Translations under genes and position numbers: made by a program
Source of the DNA: Piezodorus guildinii
Lineage: Eukaryota > Arthropoda > Insecta > Hemiptera > Pentatomidae
Length of the DNA stretch: 64,000 nucleotides
Assembly (NCBI GenBank): GCA_023052935.1
Contig: CM041292.1
Span: 144,487,143-144,551,142 of the forward strand
Reading direction: 5' to 3'
The notes under the pieces: generated by a model
Told to the model about the DNA's origin: nothing
Database searches by the model: none
What the model saw: only the letters and a program-made list of their open reading frames with translations
In this document: piece after piece, positions 1-10,017 of the stretch
How positions within the stretch are numbered: the stretch's first letter is position 1
Layout: every line of letters starts with the position of its first letter

Positions 1-581
1 TTGTTATCCTGAAAAGCAAAAAATTGCATTAAAATTTTTTTTAAAGTTTTCTCCTTTAGTTGTTTATCAAATTCGCTCAACCTGCATATTTAGCTATTAA
101 TTATCAATGGTTATACAGTTATTTTTGTAGAATCTACAGAATTAAAGGTAATTTAGAAAAAGAAAATTTAAAATATCGGAGTTTAAGCCCTGTCAGGCTA
201 TTTCAATCAGAATGAAACCTACACCATATTAAATCCCATCAAATTTTACATCGATGTATTGAGTTTATTCAAAATCTAACCGTTTTTGAGAAAATCGTAA
301 AAAGGTGCAAAATGCATAGTATAAAGTAGATCTTCCGGTCAGCTGATTTTGATGAAAAAGATTTTGGAACATCTCGGGCGTATAGTTGTCATAAATATGA
401 AATTTCAGTTTTATAGGACTTATTGTTTTCGCCCGGGAGTTACCACGCACATACACACAGACCTTTTTTCGGGACTTGTTCATTTGGACTCAGGAGACCC
501 TAGAGAAACGTGTATTTCCTTTGAAACCTGGAATTCTAAAATTTTCACCAAAGCAATACTTTCCCTTACTATATATTTCAT
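1..581 (-). repeat. Repeat R copy 1, inner part (unclassified interspersed repeat)
   Basis: Read on the minus strand, this matches the copies at 48889, 49452 and 53157 in order: the palindromic head with CTTTCCCTTAC, the 'acggaaatacacg' stretch, a TG-rich tract, 'taactcccgggcg', 'cgcccgagatgtt', 'gattttctcaaaaacgg', then a 'tcaaatttaatgg'-like stretch and a tail with 'caactaaaggagaaaac'. It runs off the left edge, so its tail is not seen. Short open stretches inside it are not conserved between copies, so it is not read as coding. The right side is broken by a Jockey tail at 582-810. Confidence 0.8.
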
Positions 582-768
582 TTCATATCCCTCCGAGGCG
601 ATTGAAAAGACGATGGCCTCGAGACCTACAAAAATTAAATTGACATTGAAGTGCTACCACTGGGTAGTTTCTTCATTAGGCATTATCACGCCCATAAGTG
701 CAAATTAGCCCATTTACTTGTTGTATATATTATATTTACAGTTTTAAATATCAATAAAATGTTTTAAA

Positions 769-819
<51 letters not shown>

Positions 820-822
820 CAT
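570..822 (+). mobile_element. 5'-truncated Jockey-type LINE tail (582-810) with 12-bp target duplication
   Basis: Positions 591-630 encode the last residues of a Jockey ORF2 (PRRLKRRWPRDL). This matches the C-terminus of the Jockey at 61581 (RRLKRKWPRDLL) and is followed by the same 3' UTR signature 'gtgctaccactgggtag' and 'catttacttgttgtat'. The 3' end is an AATAAA-like stretch followed by a TA microsatellite instead of plain poly(A). The 12-bp TATATATTTCAT occurs at 570-581 and 811-822 and is a target site duplication inside the palindromic head of repeat R. Only about 230 bp of the element is present. Confidence 0.8.
771..817. repeat. TA dinucleotide microsatellite
   Basis: An uninterrupted TA run forms the tail of the truncated Jockey insertion and merges with the AT-rich target duplication. 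Confidence 0.95.
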
Positions 823-845
823 ATATAGGTAAGTGAAAGTAAAAA
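811..845 (-). repeat. Repeat R copy 1, outer end
   Basis: The sequence 'tatttcatatataggtaagtgaaag' completes the palindromic head of repeat R, as in the unbroken copy at 53157. It was separated from the rest of copy 1 by the Jockey insertion. Confidence 0.75.
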
Positions 846-2920
846 TGTTTATCTGAATATTCAAGTCACAAATTATTATAGATGTAATTCCACCAAAAAT
901 CGTTTGTAATTGAACATAGGGAAGAGTAAAATTTCGAGATCAAGACAACGCGATGAACAAAGAGAAAAATAAAATAATAATCTTAAATGGTCAAGCTATA
1001 ACTTATAAAAGATGTTATTTCCTGATCAATGGGTTATTATTGCTGATAGAGTAACAATTTAAGGTGTTCTGGAATAAGGAAATTTTATTTGAATTACTTG
1101 AAGAAAATCGAAAGAAAATAACTAAGATAACCGTCTCCTTAATAATCAGCTTCCATCTAGGGTAGTGTCAATATATTACCACCACTTATAAATTACTCCC
1201 GATGTAGTCTCAGAAATGGTACAGCATGGGCAGATTGGTCTTTTCGAAAGCTTCTAGTTAACCCGTACCCAAACCTGTCATAATCAAATTATCTCATAGG
1301 ACCCATTTAGATCTAAGCTGTAACTAATATTTTTAAGAGTAATATAAATATAAAAGAAATACTTTCCCTAATTAAAATTAAAATTGACAAACTAATAATT
1401 TTATTTTATCCTAACAATATATATTAATGTGAAATTCATAAAATACTGATTTTGTAAAATTTAGAAATGTAAATGTGCTGTAAGACGTAAAAAAATTAAT
1501 TAACTCTTTTAAGTTGAGCTATTGAAATTCTATAAAGAAAGTATTTTGTTTAAACTTTTCGATTTGTATCTTGATTTCAATAAATAAGTAATGCTTTTCA
1601 TTTCTTATATACTTTTCTTATAATTTTAAATGTTCCTGATCTTTGGATCATTGATTATTTTATACATTTTTGAATAATGAGGAGTACCGACTTCCTAAGA
1701 ACTACCAAAATTAAGAAGGTTGCTAATATAAAAGAAATACTTCCTCTCAATAAAAATGAAAATAAACAAACTAATAATTACATTGTATCCTAACAATTTT
1801 ATAAAAATACTGATTTTGTAAAATTAAAATATGAAAATGAGCTGTGTGACTGCAAAAATGTAATTAACATTATTTCATAAACGTTATATTTATACAATCT
1901 GTATTTTCCTCTATACTATTTCAGTGTAGCGGAAAATAAAAGTATACATTACTCACAGGATGGGCTCAAATTTTTAATTTAATTTTGCTTTATATCATAG
2001 CGTTTTCATAAAAAAAAAACTTATGATATCAGTAATTAGATAATTTAGGGAGAATAGATATAAATATTTGAAACAAAAATAGATGTAGGATATTGCGTAG
2101 GAAGGATTGTTGTTAACATCGTTATTAGGATCCAGACAGCCGACATTGGTTGTAACTATTGTTTTTGTTGCTTCAAATGTTACGACCACCTGTCCTAAAA
2201 AACAACAACCAAATAAAATAATACTAATAGAACTTTATTAATAAGGAATCAATATGGTCGAATGTCAAATATTAAACACATTTTTACCCGAAACTAAATT
2301 TGTACGTTTTTATACATTGATATTCCTTTATATTTATATATATTCAAAAAGGAAAATATGCAATCTGTTTCGCAGGTTTCCTAACATTATTCTGTTACTT
2401 TGATGAGGGTTTTTTTTTTTTTTTTTTTACTAATTCGCCATTTTAATGTAATTAATTTAATAAAAAAACACATATTCTATATTACAGGTATAACGTTAAA
2501 CTATCTTACTCGTAAAAGTATATTAAAGTATAATAAAAGAAAAAAAAACTAAAAAAAAAAAGAAAAGAAAATATCCTTCTGTATGGAACTAACTACCAGA
2601 CCAAACAATGAAGGGTTTAATATACTTCTAACAAGAGGCATCCTATTGAAAAGAATGTCTCGGATCTTAAAGTATTTCCATTTAATATAACCTTCGGGTT
2701 AACGTATAATCTTTTATGAGTTACTGGTGGGTGTAAAGGAGAACACTATATTATTAGTACATGTGTAATAAGTCTAATAACATTAAAATAGTTCTGAAAA
2801 AAAATTGAGAACTTTATTCAATGAAATATATTGAGACTAATTATGATAAATTTTGAAGCAGTAATTATTATGGTCAAATACGTGAAAGAACACTATATTA
2901 TTTTTCCTATCGAAGAAGAA
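846..2920. other. AT-rich stretch without recognised gene
   Basis: No coding homology was recognised in any frame. It holds a diverged direct repeat (about 1345-1508 and 1729-1870), a T homopolymer near 2409-2428 and an A-rich run near 2540-2570. The minus-strand open stretch at 1995-2189 is short, low in complexity and judged spurious. Confidence 0.6.
1345..1870 (+). repeat. Diverged direct repeat, two units (about 1345-1508 and 1729-1870)
   Basis: Both units share in order 'ataaaagaaatact', 'caaactaataatt', 'atcctaacaat', 'aatactgattttgtaaaatt' and 'gagctgt/gtgctgt', then an AT-rich end. Identity looks to be around 75-80 per cent with small indels. The intervening 220 bases are unrelated. 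It may be a segmental duplication or two copies of a small AT-rich element. Confidence 0.6.
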
Positions 2921-2921
2921 A

Positions 2922-3690
2922 GAACCTTTATTTATTTACATAATATTTACAATGTACACTCAATACAAATATGTTTGGTTTCATGATTTCAGTGGACCTT
3001 TTTTCATGATAACAGAGGTTCAATCATCCTTTGGATTTACTAATTATCATACAATATTTTGTTTAAGACAGTAGGAAAAGTAACACGAAAAAACCTACAC
3101 AATAAAAATTACAATATTAATTTAAAAGTACATGTTTAGTTCTTTTGTGCGTGTAGCGCTTTAGTGATGTTGTGTTGTAATTACCGATTTCTAGTTTTAA
3201 TGGGTTTTCAGAAGTTGTGGTTTTATCAAAATAGTTTTTGGTTACTGTGTAGATATACTGTTTTAATGTTGGAAGATTTAGTTCAGAGAGCATTTTTGAA
3301 ATTTTAGTACATCGTGGGTAGTTATTGATGATTCGCATACATGTATTTTGTATTGTTTCTATTTTTTTATAATTGGTATTACAAGTCGAGCTCCAGACGG
3401 GCGATGCATAACAGATCTAGGCACGTATGACTGTTTTATATAGTAGTAGTTTGTTCTGAGTGCTTAAACTGGATTTTTTATTAAAATATGGGAACATTTT
3501 ATAAATACATTTTTTTGTTTTTTCGGATTTTCTATTGATATGTTCAGTATATGTTAACGATTTGTCTAAAGTTATGCCTAAGTATTTAACTGATTTAGAC
3601 CAGTAAATGTGGACTAAGTTTAATAAAAGATGATGGTTTATGTTCGGTCTGCGCTTAGTAAAGTTTTCCTATCGATATTTAATTTTATAC
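2922..3690 (-). pseudogene. Jockey-type LINE, 5'-truncated ORF2 C-terminus
   Basis: Minus-strand translation gives the C-terminal part of a Jockey-clade reverse transcriptase. It includes SVKYLGITLDKSLTYTEHI (thumb region), then LLLYKTVIRA, ICYASPVWSS and a conserved end with RIINNYPR and SELNLPTLKQYI. The last uninterrupted piece is 3117-3338. At least one stop codon interrupts the upstream part, so it is a dead copy. The 3' UTR runs to an 'aaataaataaa' tail near 2927. The endonuclease and RT catalytic domains are absent through 5' truncation, as usual for target-primed reverse transcription. Confidence 0.75.
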
Positions 3691-3789
3691 TAATAGGTTG
3701 TAAAATGATTTTAATAAAAACTTTAGATTCTTGTAAATATTTTTAGTCAATTATACATAACCCAGGTTGATCAATAGATAATAACATGT

Positions 3790-4030
3790 CATCTTTCAGG
3801 TAATTTTTTAATTCCGACTTTCCAGAACTGTTGAAGGACGATCTAAGCGCTTTGCGTCTTGCAAGTCAAATTTTCCGGTTTGGAACAGAGCAAACCACTT
3901 AAGACGGTACTTTCTTCTAAGACACCATCACTATAAACACTGCAAATTTTGCTAACCGTTATAGCAGCGAATTTTACTTTAGCGAAATACCACTTAAAGA
4001 TAAAGAATCTCGGTTGAAACTTATGCATAA
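3790..4030 (-). pseudogene. mariner-type transposase N-terminal fragment
   Basis: On the minus strand, one frame reads KICSVYSDGVLEEST and a neighbouring frame continues WFALFQTGKFDLQDAKRLD and RPSTVLESRIKKL. This is the helix-turn-helix region of Tc1/mariner transposases of the mariner branch, which typically read 'KICAVYGEGA...WFARFRSGNFDLED'. The change of frame shows it is broken. The catalytic DDD domain and terminal inverted repeats were not found. About 80 of the usual 345 residues remain. Confidence 0.65.
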
Positions 4031-4720
4031 AAGCACCTAAACTAATGCTTTTTTAGTATATGTAAACATTATTGACCATGTTAAAACCATTTTATAAACA
4101 CAGAAACGGTTGATTTGGAATTTTGAAAAATTATAAAAACTTATTTTAGAAGCCAATATTTCAATGTGACTGGAAATCAAAATTAAACGTTTCTCACAGA
4201 ATGGGTCATCTGGTTTTGGACGAGGAAGCATATATGTATAAATATACAAAAGTAAATTAGAATAGGATATAGCCATCGTTGCTAGATAAATTAGAAAGAC
4301 TTTATTTAAATAACTTAAATACATGTACAACGTTGTCTAATTTAGGTTACATAATGCAGAATATAAAGCCAGTAACTGTTCAATATAAACGAGGTTTAGT
4401 ACAATTGTTAGGCCAAGCGAAAAACCAATTTCTAAAAAATGTTTATGCACTATATTGGTAGGAATCTAAGAAGTAGAGGGAGGCTTAATTTGGAGGATAT
4501 GTTAAATCTGATCTTGGGGATTAAAGCTTGTGCGGTACTTAAGTGTTGAATTGTGTAGGCAAAGATTGGTGGTATCTTCAATGAACCTTCCTTATTGTAA
4601 TATCATCACAATTTTGGTTAACATGGCTGATCAAAGTAATTGAAATTAACGGGTTGCTGTTAAATATCTTTGACTATCCAAGACACATAACTATTTTCTT
4701 ATCAGAGTTAAAAAAAGTGC
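4031..4720. other. Unassigned stretch
   Basis: No family could be recognised. A plus-strand open stretch at 4279-4461, followed in another frame by a leucine-rich piece near 4465-4545, could be an old LINE remnant, but no diagnostic motif is visible. Confidence 0.4.
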
Positions 4721-4734
4721 TTTATCTTAGGGAA

Positions 4735-5361
4735 AAGATCCCCATCGAATTTGTTGGAATAAATTGTAGACTAATGCACCAGCCCACATAATGTTTCAAT
4801 GTTTATATGAATATCATTAGATCCATCTTCGTAGTCCACAGGCGCTCGAGCGTCTCTGGACAGGTATGCCGAGTTGGTTGGTTGGTTTTTAAAATTTTAA
4901 TGGCACAAAACATCGCGGTCATCAGTGCCAGATATATTCATTTTATAGAAGATTAATTTAAGATAAATAGTATAAGTTAAAATATTAAAAGAGATATTCA
5001 TTAAAAGATATTATAATTAAGTATAATTCTACTTGAGATAAATGAATGATAGATAATATTCAAGAGAAAAGAATAAATAAATAAATAAAAATAACAAATA
5101 ATAATAATAATAAATAAAGATAAAAAACAAGTAGATAAAATAGATAATAATAAAAATAAATAAGTATAATATGCCGAGTTGAAGTGGCTCAATCCACTTT
5201 CTCGGCGACAGTATTTCCTAGGAGTATTCCATTTTCGCACTTTCAATACAAAAAATCCATCCTACATTCTTGACCTACTCATCCCTTCTTCATCGGTTCA
5301 TCCGTTTGACACAAGATCCCAGTACACAAACATTTACACACGGACTAATTCCTTCCAGTAA
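4735..5361 (+). pseudogene. CR1-like LINE reverse transcriptase C-terminus, split by a 293-bp insertion
   Basis: Before the insertion the plus strand encodes ASLDRYAEL, and after it KWLNPLSRRQYFLGVFHF, then NPSYILDLLIPSS and DTRSQYTNIY. It aligns with the minus-strand fragment at 16949-17445 (RKYLLGIFLF, KPSYIFDLLTPHS, NTRSQPTDLYL). Conserved motifs of this kind mark the region after the RT domain in CR1/L2-like LINEs. No catalytic core is present. The insertion at 4877-5169 is younger than this fragment because it splits it. Confidence 0.65.
4865..5181 (+). mobile_element. Short SINE-like insertion (4877-5169) with 12-bp target duplication
   Basis: TATGCCGAGTTG occurs at 4865-4876 and again at 5170-5181. 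The bases between form a 293-bp insertion that starts 'gttggttggttttt' and contains 'ggcacaaaacatcgcggtc', then an A/T-rich (aata)n-type tail. Length, target duplication and tail indicate a SINE or a very short LINE end moved by target-primed reverse transcription. No A or B box is evident, so its origin is open. Confidence 0.65.
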
Positions 5362-6130
5362 CTATTCTATACTATTACCTCTGCATGTCATATTTAATTT
5401 TATTTAATATTCTAAAACAGAAAATGAATAAATAAGTAGTAATTTAATAAAACAGAAACTTGATTTCGAGAAGTCTAAATTAAAAAATATGTACATAAAT
5501 TTACCGCTAGATAAACTCTAATTCAATTATTTTTAAATGACTAATAAAAAGGAATAATCACATGTATAAGTAATAAGAAGAGGTAAAACGAAGATATGTA
5601 GAATTTTATTAAGTTAGCTTACGTTACTAATACTACATGTATTTATATAGCTAGCTCATGTATGTAAGAATATACTGAAATGTTTAGATAATTATATGAT
5701 ATTTTAACATTGATATTTGAATACTGACTCGCTTGTTGGTTCGCAGTATAACGAAGCAAGCATAATAACATGATAAACTCATGACGGGTGATAGGAGAAA
5801 TCCAACATAATATGCTTCATGAGGTAAGGGTAGTGCTGTCAGGTAGGGAACCCCGCCTGGGGCAAACCCAGCAACTTTGACAGCACTGGATCTGTTAGAT
5901 AACTTACTTTCCCCTAGGCTTGCCATTAGTTTAGACAAAACAATACATTTACATCTTGTTTACATTATATTTCAATTTATTATTATTTTAATTATCATAA
6001 ATAATCTAAAAATTAAAAAGAATGTTTTTTTTATTTCAAAGAAAAACAACTGCTTCATATTAAAAATTCTTTTTTTGTTCAATAACAATTCAAGCCGAGC
6101 ATTGCCACTAATCTAATTCAATTGTATCTG
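5362..6130. other. Unassigned stretch
   Basis: AT-rich with no recognised coding sequence. AGTGCTGTCA (5832-5841) and its complement (5878-5887) form a 10-bp inverted repeat around a GC-rich 36-base loop. Confidence 0.5.
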
Positions 6131-6135
6131 TGTGG

Positions 6136-6290
6136 TAGTGAAGTACGGAGCGCAGCTTCCTCAACGAAAAGCAAAAGAATTACGAGCATTCCAAAATAAA
6201 ATATCAAGAATAGCCGTAGATGCTCCATCGTTTATAAGAAATAGTCAAAACTCAAACCCCTTTATTGGCAAAATACCAAGTAAGAATATA
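6136..6290 (+). pseudogene. Jockey-like ORF2 fragment
   Basis: One frame reads VVKYGAQLPQRKAKEL, RAFQNKISRIAVDAPSFI and RNSQ. This corresponds to the Jockey segment 'YG.QLWG...RFQNK.LR..V.APW.VRN' downstream of the RT domain. About 50 residues are recognisable and neither end of the element was located. Function is lost. Confidence 0.55.
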
Positions 6291-6409
6291 TAAAAACCTA
6301 CACATATTTAGAAGTCCCTTTTGCATCCACAGGAAATCAAAAAAGGCTTCTGTACACTTCTTACAAAAATCATTTATTGCTACCGCTAAAGTCTTAGAAA
6401 TCCTGAGAT

Positions 6410-7580
6410 GAGGAAAGAGTGACTCTTGGAAAACAAAGATGGCATTGTATGCCTCAATGATCTCCTCAGTTCTCCTGTACGGATTAGAAGTTTGGAGCCT
6501 AAGATGTCTGGATGCAATAGAAATTTCTTAAATGAAATTTATTAAATACTTATATGGATGGCCCAAAAACACCCCAAACTATACAGTGAGGCTTGAGACA
6601 GGTAGAAGTCCTCAATCTCAAAAGTGATGATAAAAGTAATCAACTATCCGTCTAAACTGTCACTGATGCCTGAAGAGAGATTTCCAAAAATGTGTTTCAA
6701 CAGACTAGATGCAGAAAAACCTGACAACTGGGTTTCACAGGTCCATATGGTAGCCCACCAATATGGATTTAGAGACAAATTCAATGCGCCTCAGAAAAAC
6801 GATATTTTGAATCACAAAATCGATATCAATGAAAAAATCATTAACACCAACTATTCAGCTGACATTAATAGAGTAATGAACTCAAATTATAACCCCATAT
6901 CGGTATATTCTGATGAGTATTCGGTAATACTCAGCAGTTACAACAAGCATACCTAACATACAGGCTAAATTTTAAAAAAATAAGGTGTATCAGCCGACTG
7001 AGAGTAGAAATCCAGAGAGCATCAAATTCCACTATGGAAACAAAAGAATTATTATTAAGGCAAATGAACTTCGTATATTCTGCAATGGTTTTTTCAATAC
7101 TAGTTTGTACCATATCCTCCTACATTGCCCAACCTTTAAAAACAATAGACAATATATCATAAAACCATCTGAATCCGTATCCTGTAGCCAACGAAAAATT
7201 GAAAATATCTTGAACATTAATAGTGAAGCACAGTCTTTATATTTATATCTTTAAAATATGTAATAAATATGATTCTATTAGTGCCATGTAAATAATATTA
7301 TGTAAATAGTTTTAGAAACCATTTAATATCTGTACTTTTACTACGCATTTAAATGTCTCATTATTTTAAGTTTAATATTGTTTAGTAATCAATTTGTACC
7401 ATTTGGTATTATCCAGTTCGTTTTATTTTATTTTTTTTACTATTTAGTCAAGAAGTATTTGTTTTATCTTTTGTTTAATGTTTTTGTAATAGAGCACTAG
7501 ACTCAGGTTATATTTGTTTTATAATTGCATTTTATATAGTAAATTTGTACAAGACTTTGTATTTCACAAATAAAATATAT
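6410..7580 (+). pseudogene. Decayed LINE ORF2 C-terminal half with 3' UTR
   Basis: Plus-strand frames give SVLLYGLEVWSLRCLDAIE and YLYGWPKNTPNYTVRLETGR. They then give a 110-codon open stretch (6624-6956) starting near SLMPEERFPKMCFNRL and ending in a degenerate zinc-binding tail SLYHILLHCPTFKNNR (7110-7150). This order is typical of the region after RT in insect LINEs with a C-terminal H/C motif. Several frame changes show it is dead. The 3' end is probably 'aaataaaatatattctattc' near 7570. The clade is not resolved. Confidence 0.6.
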
Positions 7581-7589
7581 TCTATTCTA

Positions 7590-7925
7590 AAACGAACTTT
7601 ATACAAATAATGACTGGAAAAACAAAGAGGGACCAAGTTCGCAATGAAAGGATTCCACAGGAACTTCTGATAGGGAACTGGAATTGCTCCTAGAAACTCA
7701 CCAGCTAAACTGGTTCGGCCATTTTATTAGGATGAACGACGACAAAGATCCTGTAAAGACCATGGAACATGTCCCGGATGGCAGAAGACGTAGGGGCCCA
7801 TCCAGGACCTCATCTAACTGTGATCGGGCTCTGTAGGGCGAGAAGAAGGACATCCGATCGACCATGAACCTGGCTAGAACCAAAGAAAATGGAATTCCTG
7901 GGTGGACGCTCCTCTAAGCTGGAAG
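7590..7925 (+). pseudogene. LINE reverse transcriptase C-terminal fragment
   Basis: Across shifting frames the sequence reads TGKTKRDQVRNERI, ETHQLNWFGHFIRMNDDKD, MEHVPDGRRRRGPSRTS and a final WTLL. This matches the widespread endonuclease-reverse transcriptase tail 'T+RD.+RN..IR...QL.WFGH+.RM....G.R.RGRP...W'. Stops and frame changes are frequent. It carries no catalytic residues. Confidence 0.55.
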
Positions 7926-9840
7926 ACACTAAATAGGCAAACTAAAGAAGAAGAAATTATTTTAAAAAATGTATTAAATTAGTAATAGATTAATAAGAGA
8001 TTTTTGCGTTTTATTTTATTTTTTTTTTTTTTATAGAACAGTTGTAAATTTAAAAAAAATATTAAAATATCTATCAATTAACTTCCTAAATGTAATCAAT
8101 GTGTAGTGATCTCTTGAGACTTGAAGAATCACTCACTATTCTAAATAGTCTACATTGATAAAGATGGAATACATTGAATAGGTAATGGCTTAACGCAGGT
8201 GTACTTCAGGAAGATCCGGCATATTGGATTTCAGAGAAAGAGACAATAGAGAGGCGGGATTAATAACTATCTCAACGCTAAGCCAATTACAAGTGAGCCC
8301 AGGTTGGTGGCCTACCCTCATGATGTGGTTACCGCCTGTAGTCACGTTCTCAGCCCTACTGGTACGGGTATCGGTACCCAGCTCAGCCTGCGGGGCATTG
8401 GCTTAATGAGGAGGAAACCTGTCCTTCTGTCGGCTCCTAATTGAGGAAATTCTTGGGGATCTTACACTGAAAAAAACCGTTAAGCGTTTAATAATTATCT
8501 TTCGTTATTTTCTAACATTGAAATATGATCCGGCCCTTAGTAAGTATTTCACCTGTCTATAGAAAATGAAAAATATCAGATTCAAAGGATATTTAATAAA
8601 TATACCTAAAAATATAATAAGCTGTATTGTTAGCCTCGTGCAAGACTCTTTACTAACATGATCTTTCTAAACACGATTTATAAAGCTAAAGAAAACAAAC
8701 CCATCACGGTTAAATATAATTCGAGCTGAGCTCTATAGATAGCAAAAGTGAAACGATGACAGATATTTTGACTGAATGATGACAGATATCGGAATGGCTA
8801 CCACCTGAGTGAGAAAAGATTGATCTGTTCCATCCATTTTTTTTTTGGTTGTCTTTTACAGACTTTAGTGATCATTAATCATAATGGTGTTATATACACT
8901 CATTTTGAGATGTTTGGAGATTTCAGAAGAGATATAAAATAAATATCTATTTGCGATAGGTCGTTTCGTTGGACTAGACTATGACGATGAAACAATTATA
9001 AAAAATTAAATAGAAATATTAACACCGAAAATTAATACATTTGCATACCTATATGGACTTAAACCTCACAGATATATGTTTTAGGAAAAAAAGACGTACT
9101 TACAAAAACTCAAATAATTTTAGTCAAAACTATTAAGACTCCTTGGCACGTAAAAACTAAACCCTGCATAAGGACATAAAACAAACGAGAGTTGACCAAC
9201 ATATATGAACTCTCTATTCGTGTTTTCACAGCAAACATTCACAGTCACGATAACAGATGCTACTTAAGTTTTTCCTAGCACATTCGCTCATTGTCAAATT
9301 ACTAAAAATCGATTAAATAAATTTTTTTTTTTACTTAGTGTATCATTTTATTTTTCTACTATCACCTTCATATTTTAAATACATTTCTATTGTATTTAAC
9401 TTTGTATATAAAAGTGGTGCTATAATATTTGAAGTCAAGGTGTATTATCTAACTTTTACGTTGACCAATATCAGAGTAATTAATGTAAACATTTTTTATA
9501 AATTAACAATAACAAAAATCTGGTGCAAACAACAGAAGAATTTCACTTACCTCTGTTATTCATTTTAATTTTAAATTTTTAAACACATTTAATCAAAAAT
9601 AAATTGTTAAAGAATTATTCATACAGATAATACATAATTAACAAATAATACACTCATAAATAGTGCCGGATACGCTCATTTTAGAAAAGTAATTAATTAA
9701 TTTAGACCTTTTTTTTTTCAATATTAAATAATAATATTAATTAAAATAGATAATAAGAATAAGAATAATCTATTATAGAAATAAATATGACAGCGTTAGT
9801 AAAAAATAAACATATATCAAGTTATTAATTGGTCAATTTT
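7926..9840. other. AT-rich stretch without recognised gene
   Basis: No coding similarity was seen. A GC-richer patch at 8220-8460 has no recognised product. The open stretch at 9338-9568 is AT-driven and not supported. Confidence 0.55.
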
Positions 9841-10017
9841 ATTCCCATCGTTTATTTATTTTATTTTTTTAATCTTCAAATGTTTTCATTCACACCTGTC
9901 AACAAATGATTGACAATCAGCGAAGGTGATGATGAAGGAATGATATTTGACGTGGTAGGCATGATGGAGAGAAGATGCCCAGCGACACCTCTTCCTGGTG
10001 TGCTTCCTATTACGGAT

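Noticed and set aside
349..708. 119-codon open stretch as a gene
   Set aside because: It runs across the junction of repeat R and a Jockey tail inserted in the opposite orientation, so it is a chance fusion.
5832..5887. A transposon defined by the 10-bp inverted repeat AGTGCTGTCA
   Set aside because: Too short, with only a 36-base spacer and no target duplication.
9338..9568. 76-codon open stretch
   Set aside because: It is driven by AT-rich sequence and has no similarity or start context.
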